Made by a program: the position numbers and the translations under genes. The notes beneath the pieces were generated by a model that saw only the letters and a list, made by a program, of their open reading frames with translations, ran no database searches and was not told where the DNA came from. 64,000 bases of DNA from Litchfieldia sinesaloumensis (GTDB taxonomy: Bacteria > Bacillota > Bacilli > Bacillales > Bacillaceae_L): NCBI RefSeq assembly GCF_900156865.1, contig NZ_LT732529.1, positions 761,056-825,055 of the forward strand. Direction: 5' to 3'. Shown piece after piece: positions 1 to 8,221 of the stretch (its first letter is position 1; the number at the start of each line of letters is the position of its first letter).

Positions 1-462
1 AAATGCAGCATCATACTCAGGTGATTCTTTTTCTGGAACACTTGCCTTTAATTCATCAGCAAGAGCCTGGGCTTTGGGTGATCTTGGACCCCATTTTCCA
101 ACTTCTTCATAGTCTTTGTTGACGAATACGATAATCGGAATCGAGCGTGATTTCCCATTCGTTAAATATTGGTCCATTAGCTCTAAATTTTCATCTCGAA
201 TTAAATAGCGAGTTTCAATCAATGCTTCATCCGCTACTCTCATTAGGATAGGGAGGTTAACCATTGCATCTCCACACCAGTCTGCTGTTAATACAATAGC
301 TTTCAGCTCTTTTCCTTGTAGTGCTTGCAGAAGTTCTTTGTCCGATTCTTCTAGTTGGAATTGGTTATACACTTTTAATAGGTTTTCTTTATGAACTTGC
401 ATGCTGTTAATGTAGTCAAATTGATTCAGCCCTTTTTCAAACCATGGTTTTAAGTTTGCCAC
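1..462 (-). CDS. thioredoxin-family protein, partial (C-terminus beyond left edge)
   Basis: The reading frame starts at a GTG (460-462) behind a GGAGGA box at 470-475 and stays open for 154 codons to the left edge, so the C-terminus is missing. The visible part has an N-terminal helical region followed by a thioredoxin-like core with the motif TADWCGDA and, further on, SIPIIVFV, the place of the cis-proline. Only one cysteine is present in the WCGD motif instead of the CxxC of true thioredoxins. This resembles the cytosolic Thioredoxin_9-type family of Bacillus, whose reaction is not known. A disulfide reductase role is unlikely with one cysteine. The next gene to the right is read in the same direction but its link is unclear. 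Confidence 0.8.
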   Translation of the reverse strand, partial: MANLKPWFEKGLNQFDYINSMQVHKENLLKVYNQFQLEESDKELLQALQGKELKAIVLTADWCGDAMVNLPILMRVADEALIETRYLIRDENLELMDQYLTNGKSRSIPIIVFVNKDYEEVGKWGPRSPKAQALADELKASVPEKESPEYDAAF

Positions 463-536
463 TTTGAATTCCTCCTCTATTAGACACTATCTGCTTCCAC
501 TATAAATGAAAAAGGAGATTCAAACCACTAACTTGC

Positions 537-818
537 TTAGGAAAGATACTGATTTACAGTTTCGTAAAATTCATAGGAATCCTGGTTGGGAAAATTCACT
601 AAAATTGGCTCATCTTCAACTAGAACATCGGTTAATACTTGATAATCACCGTGTGCGGAAGACATTTCAGTTTGTTCCCATTTCCAACAAGCGCCTGTGA
701 ATGCAATTTGGTAATTGCTTAAGAGTCTAATCTCGTATAGGACCTCATTTAATTCGACAAAGCCAAGACCGTGATTAGATTCAAGTTTTTTCACTAATTC
801 ATGTTTTGAAATGTTCAT
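537..818 (-). CDS. hypothetical protein, 93 aa
   Basis: A 93-residue acidic soluble protein with no signal peptide or membrane segment. The ATG at 816-818 lies behind a GGGGGAA purine run. I do not recognise the family. It has a helical N-terminus (ISKHELVKKLESNHGLGF) followed by beta-rich sequence containing TGACWKWEQ and a final aromatic stretch. The opposite strand also has an open frame (506-700) without a ribosome site, taken as a shadow. It lies upstream of the thioredoxin-family gene on the same strand with a 74-bp gap, so co-transcription is possible. Confidence 0.6.
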   Translation of the reverse strand: MNISKHELVKKLESNHGLGFVELNEVLYEIRLLSNYQIAFTGACWKWEQTEMSSAHGDYQVLTDVLVEDEPILVNFPNQDSYEFYETVNQYLS

Positions 819-942
819 ATTTCATTCCCCCAATTATTGATAGTTTTACCTATGGGCTTGCTGAATAAGCTATCCAAGTATTGTTAGTTATGCGGTTCAT
901 ATTTAGGAGGAAAACGTGACAAAATAGTGGAGCCAAGGAGGA

Positions 943-1389
943 TTGTCCTTTGGTGATTATGCAAGAGGAGTTGAGTGCTGGGTGAGATGGCAAAGGTCAC
1001 TGATGGATTTACTTAAGAGTCGCAAAAATAAAAAGATAGCACTGGCAGTAGATACATCTACAAATCAGGTGCGGTCCATTTTAATAAATAATATCATAAA
1101 GTTTTTTGGCGAAATGATTCCAGAGACACAACTTGTCCAGGCTGATTTTAAAATTAGAAGCATTTCACCGATTCAAAACCCATCCATCAAATTTTTTACA
1201 CATGGTAAGTCTTCCTACACAGAAGTACTTGAATGGGCAGACCAAGAGAAAATTGATACTGTATTTTATATAACAGATGTCACTGGTTACTTTTATGATG
1301 AGTTGAACGTAGAAGCTGAAGTATTCTGGCTTGTCCCAGATGACTATCTACCAAAAGTCCCGTTTGGAAAAGCGATAAAAATTGCCTAA
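943..1389 (+). pseudogene. C-terminal remnant of a VWA-like (DUF2201-type) protein
   Basis: The frame encodes about 148 residues matching only the C-terminal half of bacterial VWA-like metallopeptidase-related proteins, which are usually near 400 residues. The beta strand and metal-site motif IALAVDTSTN (normally DxSxS, here DTSTN), the QLVQADFKI strand and the late DVTGYF strand are visible. The only upstream start is a TTG at 943, one base after an AAGGAGG box, too close for efficient initiation. Upstream bases 818-942 contain stops in this frame and no N-terminal half. The MoxR-type AAA partner usually found beside such genes is absent here. A truncated relic is the best reading; a short functional protein from TTG 943 cannot be excluded. 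Confidence 0.55.
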
Positions 1390-1403
1390 TTTAATATGGA
1401 ATG

Positions 1404-1440
1404 ACGCCTAGGATTCCGTGAAATCTAGGCGTTATTTAGT
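1404..1440 (+). terminator. intrinsic terminator after the VWA-like remnant
   Basis: An 8-bp perfect stem (ACGCCTAG 1404-1411 with CTAGGCGT 1425-1432) has a 13-nt loop and a weak T-rich tail. It separates the remnant from tcyP. Confidence 0.7.
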
Positions 1441-1454
1441 TGGATAAATTATCC

Positions 1455-1483
1455 TTGACGTATCGGCATAACTGAATTATATT
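1455..1483 (+). promoter_or_regulatory. sigma-A promoter of tcyP
   Basis: TTGACG (1455-1460), a 17-bp spacer and TATATT (1478-1483) lie 33 bp before the tcyP start. The surrounding AT-rich dyad sequence could hold a regulator site, since tcyP is controlled by CymR in B. subtilis, but I cannot define a CymR box by eye. Confidence 0.65.
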
Positions 1484-1516
1484 TTAATACAATATGATAT
1501 AAAGGGGGGAAATCGT

Positions 1517-2899
1517 ATGAGTTTACTTGGATTAGTAAATATCGTATTGATGGTCTTATTACTATTGTTATTATTTTATATGCAAAAGAAACATGTTTCT
1601 TTCTCAAAACGAGTATTTGCTGCTCTTGGCTTAGGGATTGCCTTTGGTCTTATCCTACAACTTATTTACGGAGCTGACTCTGTAGTCCTATCGGAGTCTA
1701 TTAGTTGGTACAATATCGTGGGTAATGGGTATGTGAAGTTTCTACAAATGATTGTTATGCCACTTGTGTTTATTTCAATTGTATCCGCTTTTACAAAAAT
1801 GAAGTTAGCGAATAACATTGGAAAGATTAGTGTTCTAATTTTAGGTATTTTAGTTGGCACAACCGCCATTTCAGCATTGGTAGGAATTGGAACGACAGTT
1901 GCTTTTGATTTAGAAGCATTCCAAATTGAAGCTGGTGAGGCTGAACAGGCACGAGGTGAAGCACTTGACCAACGATCTGCGGATCTACAAGGGAAATCAT
2001 TCCCTGATCAAATTTTAGATCTATTGCCAGCTAACCCATTCCTAGATTTCACTGGCGCCCGTTCAACATCAACGATTGCTGTCGTTATATTTGCTGCGTT
2101 TATTGGAATCGCATTTCTCGGAGTTCGTCGTAAAGACCCAGAAAATGCGGAAATGTTCTCGAAGATAATTGATGCGGTATACTCCATTATCATGCGTGTT
2201 GTAACATTAATATTACGCTTAACTCCATACGGGGTGCTTGCGATAATGACACGTGTCACAGCAACGAGTGATTATGGAGCAATCTATAAACTTGGAAAAT
2301 TCGTCGTAGCGTCTTATGTTGCATTATTGATTGTGTTTGGAATCCATCTATTGTTACTATCTTTCGCTGGATTAAACCCAATCACTTATCTTAAAAAGGT
2401 ATTCCCAGTTCTAACTTTTGCATTCACATCACGTACGAGTGCAGGGACTTTGCCACTTAACATTAAGGCACAAACGAAAGATTTAGGAGTTCCAGAGGGA
2501 ATTGCAAACTTTGCTGGTTCATTTGGACTTTCTATTGGCCAGAACGGTTGTGCTGGAGTGTATCCGGCAATGTTAGCAGTCATGATAGCGCCAACAGTAG
2601 GTATTAATCCTCTCAACCCAACATTTATTCTAACGGTAGTAGCGATAGTTGCTATAAGCTCATTTGGAGTTGCTGGAGTAGGTGGTGGAGCAACCTTTGC
2701 TGCCATTCTCGTATTGTCGGCACTTGATCTACCAGTTGCATTAGCTGGTTTGTTAATTTCAGTTGAACCACTTATTGACATGGGCCGTACAGCTCTTAAT
2801 GTAAGTGGAAGTATGACAGCCGGAGTTCTTACAAGTAAAATAACAAAAGATCTCGACACTGAAACATATGCAAACCCAACACAACAACTAGGTGCATAA
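1517..2899 (+). CDS. tcyP: L-cystine (sulfur compound) symporter TcyP
   Basis: A 460-residue dicarboxylate/amino-acid:cation symporter (DAACS) family membrane protein that imports L-cystine. Hydrophobic segments run through the protein, and the conserved C-terminal transport core is visible: TSRTSAGTLPLNI, the GQNGCAGVYPAM reentrant region and EPLIDMGRTALNV. Length and sequence fit Bacillus TcyP, which has an acidic insert after the third membrane segment (here GEAEQARGEALDQRS near residue 140). The ATG at 1517 follows AAAGGGGGGAAATC. It is a single-gene unit with its own promoter and terminator. No S-box or T-box leader fits in the 34-bp leader. Confidence 0.93.
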   Translation: MSLLGLVNIVLMVLLLLLLFYMQKKHVSFSKRVFAALGLGIAFGLILQLIYGADSVVLSESISWYNIVGNGYVKFLQMIVMPLVFISIVSAFTKMKLANNIGKISVLILGILVGTTAISALVGIGTTVAFDLEAFQIEAGEAEQARGEALDQRSADLQGKSFPDQILDLLPANPFLDFTGARSTSTIAVVIFAAFIGIAFLGVRRKDPENAEMFSKIIDAVYSIIMRVVTLILRLTPYGVLAIMTRVTATSDYGAIYKLGKFVVASYVALLIVFGIHLLLLSFAGLNPITYLKKVFPVLTFAFTSRTSAGTLPLNIKAQTKDLGVPEGIANFAGSFGLSIGQNGCAGVYPAMLAVMIAPTVGINPLNPTFILTVVAIVAISSFGVAGVGGGATFAAILVLSALDLPVALAGLLISVEPLIDMGRTALNVSGSMTAGVLTSKITKDLDTETYANPTQQLGA

Positions 2900-2914
2900 T
2901 AAGATGTGAATATG

Positions 2915-2946
2915 AAAATAAGACCCGTAGTTTGGGTCTTATTTTT
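2915..2946 (+). terminator. terminator of tcyP
   Basis: The stem AAAATAAGACCC (2915-2926) pairs with GGGTCTTATTTT (2934-2945), so the T-rich 3' strand forms part of the stem. Confidence 0.85.
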
Positions 2947-2991
2947 GTGTATAATATTGGTAATTAAAAATTGGGGTTTGGAGATGATGAC

Positions 2992-3744
2992 TTGAATATC
3001 CAATTTGACCATGTGGTGCATTATGTACAAGACCCTCTTGAGGCTATGACTGCTTTTCAATTAATGGGTTTTCATCCTGTGAAAGGTGGAAGTCACGACA
3101 CATGGGGGACGTATAATACTTTATGCTATTTTAAAAATCTATCTTATATAGAATGGATTGGGATTAGCAAGCTAGACGTAATAAAGGAAGGGAGTCATCC
3201 ATTTAGTCGTCATATATACGAAGACTATCAACTAGGAGAAGGTTTTTCACAAATTGCCTTTCGAACAAACTCTATCATTGAAACAATGAAAGAACTCTCG
3301 CAAAAAGGGATTAAAACACTTGGGCCATTTCCAGGTTCACGCAAACAATCAGATGGAACACTGCTGGAATGGTCCATGCTCTTTATCGAACAGAAGGACC
3401 CGATGCCATTTTTTATTGAGTGGGGAGAGGATGATAGCAATAGAGAAGATAACCTTATCTCAAAGGGGATTTTTATCCCTGACAACAAAGCCATAACTTA
3501 TATTTACTACTCAGTAAGTAATCCGGGGATAGTGGCAAATTTATGGGCAGATTTATTTAATGGAACCGTTCAAAACTCTGTTCTTCCTGGTACTCAGCAA
3601 AATGCAATGAAGGTTCATCTTGGTTCAATTGATGTGTTTTTCAGCGATGAACATCAACCTAGAGGAGAAGGACCTTACTTGGTAGGAATAGAACCTGGCG
3701 AAGGAAAAGTAAAATCCCTACATGGCGGAAAATATCGAGTCTAA
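2992..3744 (+). CDS. VOC-family (glyoxalase-like) protein
   Basis: A 250-residue cytosolic protein with a glyoxalase-like vicinal-oxygen-chelate fold. The N-terminus has the typical FDHVVHYVQDP strand and metal-ligand histidine, then GSHDTWGTYNTL and a WIG motif. Two VOC half-units are expected (about residues 1-125 and 150-250). TTG 2992 is preferred over the upstream TTG 2971, since GGAG at 2980-2983 stands 8 bases before it and homologues begin near FDHVVH. The substrate is unknown; proteins of this type are annotated as glyoxalase/bleomycin-resistance-like. It is monocistronic. Confidence 0.8.
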   Translation: MNIQFDHVVHYVQDPLEAMTAFQLMGFHPVKGGSHDTWGTYNTLCYFKNLSYIEWIGISKLDVIKEGSHPFSRHIYEDYQLGEGFSQIAFRTNSIIETMKELSQKGIKTLGPFPGSRKQSDGTLLEWSMLFIEQKDPMPFFIEWGEDDSNREDNLISKGIFIPDNKAITYIYYSVSNPGIVANLWADLFNGTVQNSVLPGTQQNAMKVHLGSIDVFFSDEHQPRGEGPYLVGIEPGEGKVKSLHGGKYRV

Positions 3745-3752
3745 ATGAAAAA

Positions 3753-3790
3753 GAACCAACCGTTAATACACGGTTGGTTCTTCCTTGTTT
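3753..3790 (+). terminator. terminator after the VOC gene
   Basis: The 11-bp stem GAACCAACCGT (3753-3763) pairs with ACGGTTGGTTC (3770-3780), followed by TTCCTTGTTT. Confidence 0.85.
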
Positions 3791-3854
3791 TGGGCGAAAG
3801 TTAACTTTCTACATAATTATTCATTGCCGCGGTAGATTTGAAAATCTTAAACAA

Positions 3855-3896
3855 CGAAAGCCCTACCTCTCTTTCGTCCTTTCGGCTCCGAAGCCG
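3855..3896. other. two small GC-rich hairpins in the intergenic region
   Basis: CGAAAG (3855-3860) pairs with CTTTCG (3871-3876), directly followed by CGGCT (3883-3887) pairing with AGCCG (3892-3896). No open frame or T-tract accompanies them. The base composition differs from the AT-rich surroundings, so this may be the relic of a repeat or of a structured leader. Function unknown. Confidence 0.35.
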
Positions 3897-4040
3897 GTCC
3901 AGTGTGAATAAGTCTTTCTCAAATGTAAAAGATAAAACGAATATCTATATATAATAAAAATTATGTGTTAAAGTTTATAGGGAACAATTTTTTATTATAT
4001 TATAGTTCATACATATTGTCAAATTACGGGGTGCTTGTCG

Positions 4041-5300
4041 ATGTTTAGACGGATTATTAAAAAGAGACTATTGCTGATTTATTTTTTGGCAAGCCTAATT
4101 TGGATAACTCTTTCAGAATATGTAATTGATAAGTTTCCTACAAATTATGGAGACTACATCCAGGTTGGAAAAGGGCTTGTTTTCGTTGTTTTTACTACAG
4201 CTCTTATCTACCTAATAATTAAAAAAGATGAAGCGTACATAAAGGCTTTGGAAGAGCAGAAGGAATTGTCGACCCTTATTAATGCTATGCCTGACTTTGT
4301 CTGTTTTAAGGATGGAGAGGGGAGATGGATCCGAGTTAATGAGTTTGGAAAAGATCTTTACCAACTTCATGGTAAACCGTATAAAAATAAAACAGATAAA
4401 GAACTTGCAGAAATGTTGCCTTTTTTTAAAGAGCCGTTTTTAGGTTGTGTTTATTCTGATGAGGAAACGTGGGCTAAAGGAATAACGACTCGTGTTGAGG
4501 AATCATTTCCTGTTCCGAGTGGAGAAATGAAAACTTTTGATGTAATCAAAGTTCCATTGTTTGATGATGAAGGGAATCGGACTGGGCTTGTGACGATAGG
4601 TCGTGATATTTCGAAATTAAAGGCTGCTGAGGAAATGGCTTTAAGAAGGGAAAAACTCTCTGTGGTAGGGGAGTTGGCGGCTGGAATTGCTCATGAAATT
4701 CGTAATCCACTTACAACAATTAAAGGCTTCGTCCAATTACAAAAGGAACAAAACAACTCGACCTCACACATATCAGATATCATCCTCTCTGAACTTGACC
4801 GGATAAATCAAATTGTAAGTGAGTTGCTCGTATTTTCAAAACCACAAAGTAAAATACTCAAGGAATTTGAAGTAAATGAACTGATTGAATATGTGATTAA
4901 GCTTACTTCTCATGAAGCTACCCTTCATAATGTCGAGCTCATCGTTGAAAATCATGCCGCGAAATCCATTCTATATGGAGATATGAATGAGTTAATTCAA
5001 GTGTTTGTGAACGTGATTAAAAACTCAATTGATGCTATGCCAGATGGCGGAAAGGCGAAGATCCGTACTAGAGTTGTAAAAGATAAGGTACAAATTGAAG
5101 CAATTGACTTAGGAGTGGGGATACCAAAGGAACGACTCGAGAAAATTGGCGAGCCATTTTTTACATTAAAAGAAAAAGGAATGGGTCTTGGTCTCACCAT
5201 GAGCAATAAAATCATTCAAGACCATGGAGGTACATTTAAAATAAAAAGTAAGGTTGGATTCGGAACAAAGGTTATCATAACGTTACCGATGAAGAAATAA
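4041..5300 (+). CDS. membrane PAS sensor histidine kinase, orphan, sporulation-kinase type
   Basis: A 419-residue kinase. Two membrane segments lie at the N-terminus (about residues 9-30 and 42-62), with a short extracytoplasmic loop. A PAS domain follows (about 75-200, beginning INAMPDFVCFKD), then the dimerisation/phosphoacceptor helix with GIAHEIRNPL (His near residue 218). The ATPase domain has the N box NVIKNSIDAMPDGG, a GVGIP G1 box and GMGLGL G2 box. No response regulator is adjacent, as is usual for kinases feeding the Spo0F/Spo0A phosphorelay. ATG 4041 is chosen because GGGGTG lies 8 bases upstream; TTG 4035 is too near that box. The architecture resembles KinC/KinE types, but I cannot assign an ortholog. 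Confidence 0.88.
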   Translation: MFRRIIKKRLLLIYFLASLIWITLSEYVIDKFPTNYGDYIQVGKGLVFVVFTTALIYLIIKKDEAYIKALEEQKELSTLINAMPDFVCFKDGEGRWIRVNEFGKDLYQLHGKPYKNKTDKELAEMLPFFKEPFLGCVYSDEETWAKGITTRVEESFPVPSGEMKTFDVIKVPLFDDEGNRTGLVTIGRDISKLKAAEEMALRREKLSVVGELAAGIAHEIRNPLTTIKGFVQLQKEQNNSTSHISDIILSELDRINQIVSELLVFSKPQSKILKEFEVNELIEYVIKLTSHEATLHNVELIVENHAAKSILYGDMNELIQVFVNVIKNSIDAMPDGGKAKIRTRVVKDKVQIEAIDLGVGIPKERLEKIGEPFFTLKEKGMGLGLTMSNKIIQDHGGTFKIKSKVGFGTKVIITLPMKK

Positions 5301-5338
5301 GCTTTTACTTAGAAATGTACAACTAAATAATGCAATAG

Positions 5339-5374
5339 AAATAGGCAGTCTGTAAATACTGCCTATTTCTTTAT
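5339..5374. terminator. terminator between convergent genes
   Basis: AAATAGGCAGT pairs with ACTGCCTATTT (outer limits 5338-5368), followed by CTTTATT. It is rich in T downstream and has A's upstream, so it can serve the kinase gene and the convergent solute-binding gene. Confidence 0.8.
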
Positions 5375-5395
5375 TAACTACTTTATTTCATTGAA

Positions 5396-6901
5396 TTATT
5401 GGGCCTGCTTATAGGAAGCATTAAATTCTTTGACCATGTTATCTCCGCCTTGTTCTTTCCATTTCTTTATTTGGTCTTCAAATCCAGCTTCATCAATATC
5501 TCCGAGTATATAATTGTAGGTAGCATCTTTCATAATAGTTGTTAATCTTTCCCCATCTTTATTAAAAGTTTCTGAATCCAGGGCCACTGTTGGATCCTTC
5601 ATTAAGTAGTTCTCATTATCTTTAAAAAGCTGTTCTGCTTTTTCTCTTGTTTCATAATCGAAGTTACCTTCAAATCTACCGTTTGTTTCAGGTTCCCCAA
5701 CCTCTAATGTTTGATAAGGAATAATCTCTGTATTTATCTTAGTTTGGTCATCGTTAGGGATTGCTTTACCATCTACAACCTCGTAGTGTTCACCTTCAAT
5801 ACCCCAGAATAGTAGATTGGCAATTTCGGGATCCATTAACTTATCAAAGAATCCTAGAATCTGCTTCAATTCTTCTTCTGTTTTTACAGAAGACTTAGGG
5901 AATAAATAGGGATGGTTAAATCCTGGTATGGACCAAATCGCAAATCCCCCATGTGGACCTTCTATTTTATTTTGAACATCAAGAACCATATTTGGATTTA
6001 ATTGAACACCATCTGTAAACAATCCTTGAACATCACACATACAACCAATATAAGCTCCAGCTGTTCCATTTTTTATCATGGCTTGTTGATCTGTTTTACT
6101 TGTAATAGGAAAGTCCTGGTTGATGTATCCCTTTTGATGTAACTCTTTCATAAAATCCATCGTTTGTTTATACTCAGGAAAAGTAAATGCAGGTTGTAAC
6201 TCCCCATCTTTCATTCCCCATTCGTTTGGTGTACCAAACCAGGATGACATTGTTTTAAATGCTCCAAAATTTAAATCCTCTCGATCTGCCAACCCGATTG
6301 TGTCATCTTTTCCATTACCATCGGGATCGTCTTCTGTAAATGCCCTTAACATTTCATATAATTCATCTACATTCGTTGGAGTAGAAATTCCTAATTTATC
6401 TGCCCAATCTTTACGATAAATAAGACCTTGACGAGCAAGAGGGCGACCTTGATAGAGAGCATACAATTTTCCGTCAACCATCGTGTTTTCCAATACATCA
6501 TCCTTAAGCTTTGATAGATTTTCAAATTCATCAAGAAACGGTCCTATTTCCCAAAATTGGCCATCACGAATGGCTTGTTTGAATGGACCTTCCATTGAAA
6601 TATTTGCAACGTCTGGTAGATTTTCAGTCGCAAATGCAGAGTTCATTTTATCTACATAGTTGTTTGCTGGTATCCATTGGATATTAAGTTGAACTCCTGT
6701 TTTCTCCTCGATTAATTCTTCAAGTTTAGGGTCTGGTGTTTCTGCTGAATGAAGAGGTGTCATGATTGTGATTTCTACAGGTTTGTTTCCTTTATCCCCA
6801 TTTTGTTTTTTACTTGTAGTATCATCACTGCAAGCTGATAAGACTAATAAACTAGATAAAAGTATGAATCCTATAAATGATAACCTTCTCCTATGAACCA
6901 T
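5396..6901 (-). CDS. extracellular solute-binding lipoprotein (LplA/YtcQ-like, sugar type), orphan
   Basis: A 501-residue substrate-binding protein of an ABC importer. The signal peptide ends in the lipobox LSAC (Cys near residue 24), followed by an acidic/serine linker and the type-1 solute-binding fold beginning VEITIMTPLHSAE. The length and sequence type match the large LplA/YtcQ group, associated with oligosaccharides or sugar derivatives. The ATG follows AAGGAGTG. No permease or ATPase gene is next to it, so it must share a transporter encoded elsewhere or be a relic. A perfect cre site in its leader predicts CcpA repression by glucose, and it lies beside the glucose PTS locus. Confidence 0.88.
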   Translation of the reverse strand: MVHRRRLSFIGFILLSSLLVLSACSDDTTSKKQNGDKGNKPVEITIMTPLHSAETPDPKLEELIEEKTGVQLNIQWIPANNYVDKMNSAFATENLPDVANISMEGPFKQAIRDGQFWEIGPFLDEFENLSKLKDDVLENTMVDGKLYALYQGRPLARQGLIYRKDWADKLGISTPTNVDELYEMLRAFTEDDPDGNGKDDTIGLADREDLNFGAFKTMSSWFGTPNEWGMKDGELQPAFTFPEYKQTMDFMKELHQKGYINQDFPITSKTDQQAMIKNGTAGAYIGCMCDVQGLFTDGVQLNPNMVLDVQNKIEGPHGGFAIWSIPGFNHPYLFPKSSVKTEEELKQILGFFDKLMDPEIANLLFWGIEGEHYEVVDGKAIPNDDQTKINTEIIPYQTLEVGEPETNGRFEGNFDYETREKAEQLFKDNENYLMKDPTVALDSETFNKDGERLTTIMKDATYNYILGDIDEAGFEDQIKKWKEQGGDNMVKEFNASYKQAQ

Positions 6902-6921
6902 TTAATCACTCCTTGGTGTAA

Positions 6922-6939
6922 TTTGTATTCGCTTTCATT
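6922..6939 (-). promoter_or_regulatory. cre (CcpA) operator in the leader of the solute-binding protein gene
   Basis: Read on the minus strand, AATGAAAGCGAATACAAA fits every position of the consensus WWTGNAARCGNWWWCAWW. It lies about 20 bp upstream of the start codon, downstream of where the promoter must be, a typical roadblock position for CcpA/HPr-Ser-P repression. Confidence 0.75.
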
Positions 6940-7183
6940 CTAGTGAACTCTGCAGGTATCGTATATAATCATTTTCTCATTTTTACTTTAGGGTAAACGA
7001 GAAAGAAAGGATTAAAAATGTTTAATGCGAACAAAAATGTGTTATATATTGATAGATTGTTTGAGGTGATTTCTCTTAATGTTTAGACAATTCTCTCCCT
7101 AGGTAAATATATTGATTTCTTGTTTCTGCTCATATAGGATAAGAATTGTGTGTTTATGTTAAGTTAAAAAGTGGGGAATTTAG

Positions 7184-8026
7184 ATGTCTGTCATTAACAT
7201 ATCGAAAGTTCTTAATAATAATGTCGTCATTGCTGACCATTCCGATTATGGGGAGGTCGTTATCATTGGTAAGGGCATCGGCTTTAACCGAAAGCAGAAA
7301 GAGGAGCTTAATGCAGAAAGCGTAGAAAAGCTTTTCGTCCTAAAAAATGAGAAAGTACAAACGAACTATATTAAAATCCTTCCATATTTAGAGGATAATT
7401 TGCAAAAAGTGATCATTACCGCTATCGAGTTAATAAAAAGTAGAACGGTTACATCTTTGAATGAGCATATTCATGTAGCCTTAACCGATCACTTAATGTA
7501 TACGGTTGCTCGAGTTTCACAGGGGATGGAAGTCCGTAATCCCTTTTTAATAGAAACGAAAACATTGTATCCTAATGAATACGATATCGCCTTAGAAGTA
7601 ATAGACATTTTTAAGAAAGAATGTAATATACAATTGCCTGAGGGAGAAGCGGGATTTATCGCCCTTCACATACACAGTGCAATCACCAATAAAGATTTAT
7701 CAGAAGTCAATCAGCATTCTCAACTTATGACAAAATTGGTTCATTTGGTAGAAAATCAGTTGAAAATAGAGATTGATAAGCAAAGTATTGATTATATGAG
7801 ACTGGTACGGCATTTGAGATTTGTCATTGAACGAGTAAAATCGGGGGAGAAAGTAGAAGAACCAGAAAAAATTACTGCACTCTTGAAAGAAGAATATCCT
7901 TTGTGTTATAATCTCTCGTGGAAACTCATTAAGGTAATACAGCAAACGTTGAAGAAACCAGTTTTTGACGCAGAAGCTGTCTATATTACGATGCATCTGC
8001 AAAGGCTTCAAAAGAAATTTAAATAG
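7184..8026 (+). CDS. glcT: transcription antiterminator GlcT
   Basis: A 280-residue BglG/SacY-family RNA-binding antiterminator. An N-terminal CAT RNA-binding domain (about 1-55, ISKVLNNNVVI and GKGIGF) is followed by PRD1 (about 65-170, histidines in LNEHIHVALTDH and ALHIHSA) and PRD2 (about 175-280). It lets RNA polymerase pass the terminator in front of ptsG, and here probably also ptsHI, when glucose is present. Its activity is set by phosphorylation of PRD1 by PtsG and of PRD2 by HPr. The ATG at 7184 follows GTGGGGAATTTAG. A possible promoter is TTGATT (7112) and TAGGAT (7135). ptsG follows directly. Confidence 0.95.
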   Translation: MSVINISKVLNNNVVIADHSDYGEVVIIGKGIGFNRKQKEELNAESVEKLFVLKNEKVQTNYIKILPYLEDNLQKVIITAIELIKSRTVTSLNEHIHVALTDHLMYTVARVSQGMEVRNPFLIETKTLYPNEYDIALEVIDIFKKECNIQLPEGEAGFIALHIHSAITNKDLSEVNQHSQLMTKLVHLVENQLKIEIDKQSIDYMRLVRHLRFVIERVKSGEKVEEPEKITALLKEEYPLCYNLSWKLIKVIQQTLKKPVFDAEAVYITMHLQRLQKKFK

Positions 8027-8040
8027 TATACATTGTTTTA

Positions 8041-8070
8041 ACGTGTTACTGATTCGATCAGGCATGAGTA
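8041..8070 (+). promoter_or_regulatory. GlcT RAT (ribonucleic antiterminator) of ptsG
   Basis: The sequence from ACGTGTTACTGATTCGATCA onward is the known GlcT target hairpin of Bacillus ptsG. Its 3' part (GGCATGAGT) overlaps the 5' strand of the terminator at 8060-8174, so the two structures exclude each other. The same 33 nt recur at 14936-14968. It starts 15 bp after the glcT stop codon. A -10-like TATACA (8027-8032) would start transcription almost exactly at the RAT, but its -35 is poor, so read-through from glcT is equally possible. Confidence 0.93.
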
Positions 8071-8174
8071 AAGAGAATGATTAAGTGAGGCAAACAGGAT
8101 ACATTTCCTTTTTCGAATGGAAGTAGTACTCTTGTTAGTTTTTCTTAATTATTTGTTTACTCATGCCTTTTTAT
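8060..8174 (+). terminator. GlcT-controlled terminator before ptsG
   Basis: AGGCATGAGTAAA (8060-8072) pairs perfectly with TTTACTCATGCCT (8156-8168), followed by TTTTATGTTTT. The loop is long (about 83 nt). Terminator formation competes with the RAT hairpin. Confidence 0.88.
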
Positions 8175-8221
8175 GTTTTGCGATTATTACTAGATGAGGT
8201 TAATATTAGGAGGTTTTGAAC

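Noticed and set aside
506-700. 64-codon plus-strand frame
   Set aside because: It overlaps the minus-strand 93-residue gene. The preceding AAAGGAG is not spaced for its start, and the protein has no recognisable features.
1389-1516. S-box or T-box leader of tcyP
   Set aside because: The promoter lies 33 bp before the start, leaving no room for a riboswitch; the hairpin at 1404 is the terminator of the preceding remnant.
2386-3060. Long 224-codon frame on the minus strand over tcyP
   Set aside because: It lies antisense to the strongly supported tcyP, has low-complexity composition and no ribosome site; an antisense shadow.
7700-8065. 121-codon minus-strand frame over glcT
   Set aside because: It is antisense to glcT, crosses the RAT region and has no ribosome site.
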